Shown piece by piece: positions 63,618 through 64,000 of a stretch of DNA of 64,000 nucleotides. The translations under genes and the position numbers were made by a program. Position 1 is the stretch's first letter; the number at the start of each line of letters is the position of its first letter. The notes under the pieces were generated by a model. The model was given only the letters and a program-made list of their open reading frames with translations, had not been told where the DNA came from and did no database searches. Where the stretch lies: positions 1,200,648 through 1,264,647 of the forward strand of contig WPIO01000115.1 in the NCBI GenBank assembly GCA_009760855.2, in the 5' to 3' direction. The DNA is from Cristatella mucedo. Its lineage: Eukaryota > Bryozoa > Phylactolaemata > Cristatellidae.

Positions 63618-63630
63618 TTGGACACCCCTG
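63618..63630 (-). repeat. hAT right terminal inverted repeat
   Basis: TTGGACACCCCTG on the plus strand, the exact complement of the left end. It falls inside the LINE-A coding sequence, directly after the codons for ALLR on the minus strand. Confidence 0.9.
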
Positions 63631-63925
63631 CCCTAAGCAATGCTGACTCTGTTGAGCGATTAGCTTTAAAGCCAGACTGAAACTTACTAGCAAGGTGTGA
63701 GGTCTTGATATATGAGTTAAGCTGGTCCGCCACAACCCGTTCCTGTGTCTTTGATAGAAATGGTAGAAGGGAGACTGGGCGGTAGGCGCTTAAGATCTCT
63801 TGGTATAGTGCCACTTTCTTGACAAGTGGCCTAACTACAGCTTTTTTGAAAGATGCTGGGACATGATCTGAGGCTAATGACATTTTAAGGATGTTAGTTA
63901 TTGTCGGCAGCAGCACATCAATGCA
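63631..63925 (-). pseudogene. LINE-A RT amino-terminal fragment
   Basis: The minus frame reads LLPTITNILKMSLASDHVPA, SFKKAVVRPLVKK, AYRPVSLLPFLSKTQERVVA, and FQSGFKANRSTESALLR, at which point the hAT end begins. This is the region before and into the RT fingers, better preserved here than at 4.9 kb. The continuation expected on the other side of the hAT is absent. Confidence 0.85.
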
Positions 63926-64000
63926 ATGTATGAGCAGAACAATGGAACATATGGAATTTCAAGCTAAGCTGTCAAGACAAAAATATTTCAAGCTAAGCTG
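63926..64000. repeat. short direct repeat at window end
   Basis: ATTTCAAGCTAAGCTG occurs twice, near 63956-63971 and 63985-64000, separated by 13 bases. The second copy runs to the window edge, so a longer tandem array may continue beyond. Confidence 0.6.

Larger units (their letters stand above)
60938..63630 (-). mobile_element. hAT (Charlie-like) DNA transposon
   Basis: The terminal inverted repeats are identical over 13 bases: CAGGGGTGTCCAA at 60938-60950 and its complement at 63618-63630. Subterminal sequences are also typical (GGGCCACATG and GGGCCACGTG). Between them lies a decayed minus-strand hAT transposase. The element is about 2.7 kb. The expected 8-base target duplication is not visible: the flanks are AGATAACT and CCCTAAGC. 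Confidence 0.9.

Noticed and set aside
60938..63630. Domesticated GTF2IRD2-like host gene instead of a transposon
   Set aside because: The perfect terminal inverted repeats and the stops and frameshifts in the reading frame show a decayed hAT element.
1..64000. Bacterial or viral origin of the window
   Set aside because: There are no dense gene runs, ribosome binding sites or phage genes; LINEs, SINEs and spliced exons indicate animal nuclear DNA.

Overview
This is a repeat-dominated stretch of an animal (metazoan) nuclear genome, probably from an invertebrate. It is AT-rich, has no operons or bacterial signals, and has introns with GT..AG borders. It is packed with remnants of L2/CR1-type non-LTR retrotransposons, tRNA-derived SINEs and one hAT DNA transposon. 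I cannot name the species. All repeat borders were judged by eye and are good to about 10-50 bases.

Two LINE families make up most of the window. LINE-A encodes an apurinic-type endonuclease (EN), a reverse transcriptase (RT) with a YADD box, and a conserved C-terminal region. It ends in a bipartite hairpin (AAAGCGCC..GGCGCTTT) followed by an (ATT)n tail. LINE-B is related but distinct: its C-terminal region contains LAPSYLAELLHQF-like sequence and it ends in a short stem-loop plus an ACATT-type tail. Every copy is 5'-truncated, internally deleted or broken by stops and frameshifts. The best preserved are LINE-B at about 14.4-17.7 kb (minus), LINE-A at 4.9-6.6 kb (plus) and 36.0-38.2 kb (minus), and the young LINE-A copies at 12.1, 45.0 and 52.6 kb. 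Two SINE families are also visible: SINE-1 (tRNA-like head joined to a LINE-A-like 3' tail) and SINE-2 (A and B boxes).

Layout: 0-7 kb is LINE-A/LINE-B fragments with a retropepsin fragment and a LINE-A/LINE-B chimera. 7-11 kb is mostly old unique sequence. 11-19.7 kb is LINE remnants, including a head-to-head LINE-B pair with nested insertions. 19.7-24 kb is largely unique, with a probable multi-exon gene of unknown identity on the minus strand (22.0-22.7 kb). 24-29.4 kb is LINEs. 30.3-31.0 kb holds a two-exon ubiquitin-like gene. 31-43.5 kb is old LINEs, including a LINE-B carrying a nested LINE-A and a nested SINE. 45-47.5 kb is a young LINE-A, an unidentified coding segment and a LINE-B. 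47.9-48.4 kb is a second ubiquitin-like sequence. 49-50.5 kb is GC-richer and unidentified. 50.5-59.3 kb is LINEs. 59.6 kb has a Kunitz-domain exon. 60.9-63.6 kb is a hAT element with a decayed BED-finger transposase, followed by another LINE-A piece.

The host genes do not form an evident pathway. The most informative non-repeat observations are the two divergent ubiquitin-like loci on the same strand. The first can be assembled by eye into a complete 82-residue ubiquitin fold ending in Arg-Gly-Cys rather than Gly-Gly.
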